A DNA stretch of 6,572 nucleotides, taken from NCBI GenBank assembly GCA_023132105.1, contig JAGLYS010000250.1, forward strand, positions 1 through 6,572. Direction: 5' to 3'. Within the stretch, counting starts at the first letter, position 1; each line of letters starts with the position of its first letter. Below the pieces are notes generated by a model that saw only the letters and a list, made by a program, of their open reading frames with translations, did not search any database and had not been told where the DNA came from. Position numbers and translations under genes: made by a program. Below, one piece after another: positions 4,049-6,572 of the stretch. The DNA is from Caldifarciminota bacterium (GTDB taxonomy: Bacteria; Hydrothermota; 32-111; QNBC01).

Positions 4049-6280
4049 ATGAAAAAAAGCTATTTAATTTTAATAGTTATATTGATATTATCACTAAATG
4101 TAAATGTATTTGCCGATAATGATAGAAGTAATGGCAATATTATATCCGATAGCTTACCTTTTCTTCATTTTATAAAGGAAAAAATAAGTGGTAAATGCTA
4201 TTCTGTAATTGTAAAAGATACGATACTATATGCGGGCATAGGCAATAAATTGGTTGTTTATAATGTTGCAGATAAATCAAATCCGCAAATGATAAATTCG
4301 ATTGATCTGCTTGCATATTCGATAAAAATAAAAGAAAATTACCTTTTTACTGTAGGGAATAACATTTCTATTGTTGACATTTCTGATCCCGCAAATCCAG
4401 TAATATCTGATACTATTAATGATAATTGTAACGATATAATCGTATCCGGCAATTATCTTTATTCATTAAACTATACAATTAGATTATATAATATCGAGGA
4501 TATTAATAATCCACATTTTATTTCACAATGTAACTTATCCTATGAACCTAAAACATTTTCAAAGTCCAAGAAATGCCTTTATGTAATGTATGATTATAGT
4601 GTCAGTATAATAGATGTGGCCGACTCTTTGAATATGCATGAAGTAGGAACAATTATACAGGATGAATATATGGTAGATCTATGGTCTGATAGCAATTACC
4701 TTTATATCGCTTATGTATCGTCTGGGAATATAATCGGAATATATGATCTGTCCGATGAATATAACCCTCAACATCTTTCAGATGCCAATATTGCTGGCTT
4801 CTGGGATATTATCAGGAAAATTTATGTCGAGAATAATTACCTATATTATTCTTCCGATGAATATGAAGAATATGACATTACGATGTTAAACGGACATATT
4901 AATATTATAGATATAAGTGATAAATTGAATCCTTCAATGATCTGTAATGGATTCGGGAGTTTTATGGAATCCAGTGATTTATATGCTAAAGATGGTTTTA
5001 TTTATCTTGCTGATATAAATTCAAATAATTTTTCTTACCGTAGTCCATATGGAATAAAAATAATTAATGATACTATTCCGGACAATCCAAATTTGACATC
5101 AAGCATAGATATTACAGATAGTTTATCCGATATGGCAATCATTGGGGATTATTTATTTATTAATGATAATAATGTCTATTATTATCTGATCGATGACCTT
5201 GTGAATGATAATACCTTTCAAAAAAGTAATATAGACGATCCGTTTAATACAGGAACAAGATATATTGATTATTATATTAAGAAACTGTTTTCAAACGATG
5301 ATTTTCTTTGCATATCAAAATATTTTTTTTATGATAATATGTATGATACATCTTATACAAAAGAATGGATAGATATCTATCAGAAAGGGACTACAACGCC
5401 AACAACCTTTTATTCAAAAGTCGATATACCGGGAACCGAAAGATATTTTTTCTTAAAGGATGAATATATCTACATTTTGGGATGTAGTAATAACGGATTA
5501 CATATCGTAGATATTAATAGTACAAATGAGGTTGGTTTTTTGCCGATGAATAATTACAGAGAAATTTGTGTATATGATAATTATGCCTTTATATTGGATT
5601 ATTCAGGTACATTAATAATTATTGATGTAAATGATAAAACCAATCCATATATAATACAAAATATTTCCATACCCAATACCCCTATCAAATTGTTTGCATA
5701 TAAAAACTATCTTTATATTGCCACATTGACAGGCGGAGTAAGAATATATAGTATAAGTAATATTAATGATATATATGAGGTAGGTTACACTGAAAATTTC
5801 GGAAGCAATAAAAATATTTGTGTAATTGGAAATTATTTATATGAAGCCGATGGCAACCTACATATTTTTGATGTAAGCGATAAAAGTAATCCTGTCCTAT
5901 ATGCTAATTGGCAGTTGGATAACAGTTCATTTGTGTTGGCAGTTAATAATGATTATATCTTTATTGGCAGTATGTTTATGTTTGGATTCGAAAATTATAC
6001 AGGGATTAAACTTAAAAATTCAAAAAATAAAAATACATTTGATATTAAGCAAACAGGAGATAGAATAGATATAAAATACTCGATAAATAGTGATTGTAGA
6101 TTGAAATTATCAATGTTTGATATACAGGGAAGAAAAATTAGAAATCTTATTGATGAATATGTTAATAAAGGTGATTACACAGCAAGATATTCCATAAAAC
6201 ATTTGCCAAAGGGTGTATATTTTATAAAAGGACAGATAAACAATAGAGATGTAAATACAAAGAAGATATTCAAATTATAA
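4049..6280 (+). CDS. Exported LVIVD-repeat beta-propeller protein with C-terminal sorting-type domain
   Basis: This is a 743-residue surface or secreted protein. Residues 1-22 form a signal peptide (MKKSYLILIVILILSLNVNVFA, cleavage after VFA). The body carries LVIVD-type repeats with the core 'hxIhDhSDxxNP', clearest near residues 68-79 (LVVYNVADKSNP), 106-117 (ISIVDISDPANP), 145-155, 230-240, 285-294, 337-347, 523-533 and 605-615. Weaker copies near 186, 485 and 565 suggest about eleven repeats in one or two beta-propellers. Residues from about 665 to the end (SMFDIQGRKIRNL...LPKGVYFIKG...TKKIFKL) match type A sorting / FlgD-like C-terminal domains, which in type IX secretion organisms direct export and surface attachment. 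ATG 4049 has AGGAGG 8 bases upstream. Asn, Asp, Ile and Tyr are very frequent. LVIVD proteins have no established enzymatic role; binding or adhesion is a guess. It appears to stand alone behind its own promoter. Confidence 0.9.
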   Translation: MKKSYLILIVILILSLNVNVFADNDRSNGNIISDSLPFLHFIKEKISGKCYSVIVKDTILYAGIGNKLVVYNVADKSNPQMINSIDLLAYSIKIKENYLFTVGNNISIVDISDPANPVISDTINDNCNDIIVSGNYLYSLNYTIRLYNIEDINNPHFISQCNLSYEPKTFSKSKKCLYVMYDYSVSIIDVADSLNMHEVGTIIQDEYMVDLWSDSNYLYIAYVSSGNIIGIYDLSDEYNPQHLSDANIAGFWDIIRKIYVENNYLYYSSDEYEEYDITMLNGHINIIDISDKLNPSMICNGFGSFMESSDLYAKDGFIYLADINSNNFSYRSPYGIKIINDTIPDNPNLTSSIDITDSLSDMAIIGDYLFINDNNVYYYLIDDLVNDNTFQKSNIDDPFNTGTRYIDYYIKKLFSNDDFLCISKYFFYDNMYDTSYTKEWIDIYQKGTTTPTTFYSKVDIPGTERYFFLKDEYIYILGCSNNGLHIVDINSTNEVGFLPMNNYREICVYDNYAFILDYSGTLIIIDVNDKTNPYIIQNISIPNTPIKLFAYKNYLYIATLTGGVRIYSISNINDIYEVGYTENFGSNKNICVIGNYLYEADGNLHIFDVSDKSNPVLYANWQLDNSSFVLAVNNDYIFIGSMFMFGFENYTGIKLKNSKNKNTFDIKQTGDRIDIKYSINSDCRLKLSMFDIQGRKIRNLIDEYVNKGDYTARYSIKHLPKGVYFIKGQINNRDVNTKKIFKL

Positions 6281-6284
6281 ATAT

Positions 6285-6320
6285 CTAAATGCAAGTACTG
6301 CCCTCATTAACTTTTATAAT
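6285..6320. repeat. Imperfect interspersed repeat, copy B
   Basis: This is the partner of 1614-1652, in the same orientation on the plus strand, sharing CTAAATGCAA, CCCT, TTAAC and TTTTATAAT. It begins 4 bases after the LVIVD stop. Its last six bases are a perfect TATAAT (6315-6320), about 30 bases before the next start codon, and may act as a -10 box. No good -35 stands 16-18 bases upstream. Confidence 0.55.
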
Positions 6321-6349
6321 ATTAAAAAGCAGAAGAAGGAAATATGTTT

Positions 6350-6572
6350 GTGATGAAATCAAAAGTATTAATAATCGGACTTATATTAATAGGAATTGCG
6401 TTGATAATAATTATGAAATATTCACTGAGTAGTAAACAAAAAGGTCAAAAACCACAAAAAGAATTATCCTATTTTACAGAAGGTATTGATTCTATTCATA
6501 CGGATAATTATGCGAATATCTATTTAAAGTATTACTACTATATGCCGAAAACAATAGAGGAGAACAATGAAA
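6350..6572 (+). CDS. Membrane-anchored or exported protein, N-terminal part (3' end outside window)
   Basis: The frame is open to the window edge, giving 74 residues. A short basic start (MKSK) is followed by one hydrophobic segment, VLIIGLILIGIALIII, which is a signal anchor or signal peptide. A Lys/Gln-rich linker follows, then a folded-looking part ending NIYLKYYYYMPKTIEENNE. That last piece resembles the first strands of alpha/beta-hydrolase esterases ('YYLYLPKxY..'), but it is too short to assign. Three starts are possible: ATG 6344 lies only 3 bases after GAAGGA (6335-6340), GTG 6350 is 9 bases away and fits the spacing of the other genes best, and ATG 6353 is 12 bases away. It follows the LVIVD gene by 69 bases on the same strand and may be co-transcribed or use the TATAAT in repeat copy B. 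Confidence 0.72.
   Translation, partial: MMKSKVLIIGLILIGIALIIIMKYSLSSKQKGQKPQKELSYFTEGIDSIHTDNYANIYLKYYYYMPKTIEENNE

Overview
The window is AT-rich and gene-sparse. It looks like a chromosomal stretch from a Gram-negative bacterium outside the well-studied groups. The best taxonomic hint is the 743-residue exported protein at 4049-6280. It combines LVIVD-type beta-propeller repeats with a C-terminal domain of the Por-secretion (type IX) / FlgD-like kind, a pairing seen in Bacteroidota-related lineages and in candidate phyla such as Cloacimonadota and WOR-3. This is inference; no rRNA or other marker gene is present. Most genes carry clear Shine-Dalgarno sequences (AAGGAG type), which helped fix starts.

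Layout. Positions 1-428 (+) hold the 3' end of a GT4-type glycosyltransferase. Positions 429-863 hold a doubtful small membrane ORF, a nested 37-codon ORF with a near-perfect Shine-Dalgarno site, a palindromic repeat and a probable terminator. Positions 864-2666 (-) read, from right to left, as a broken Nudix hydrolase gene, a class I SAM-dependent methyltransferase and a class III-type sirtuin deacylase. The first two are packed closely behind one good promoter. Positions 2844-3587 (-) encode a protein with the motif pattern of the TraB/Tiki superfamily, with its own promoter and a hairpin in its leader. Positions 3588-4048 are a divergent intergenic region filled with hairpins and palindromic or direct repeats. 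Positions 4049-6280 (+) encode the LVIVD propeller protein, and a membrane-anchored protein starts near 6350 and runs off the window.

How the genes relate. The sirtuin, methyltransferase and Nudix remnant share a strand and may once have been one transcription unit, but nothing shows a common pathway. The glycosyltransferase probably belongs to a surface polysaccharide locus to the left, and the LVIVD protein is a surface or secreted protein. I see no defence system, CRISPR array, tRNA, rRNA, intact insertion sequence or phage module, and no convincing new multi-gene system. The most notable item is the Nudix pseudogene at 2439-2666, whose in-frame TAA falls where the first of the paired Nudix-box glutamates is expected. 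Next are an imperfect repeat of about 36-39 bp present twice (1614-1652 and 6285-6320) and the repeat-rich divergent intergenic region.
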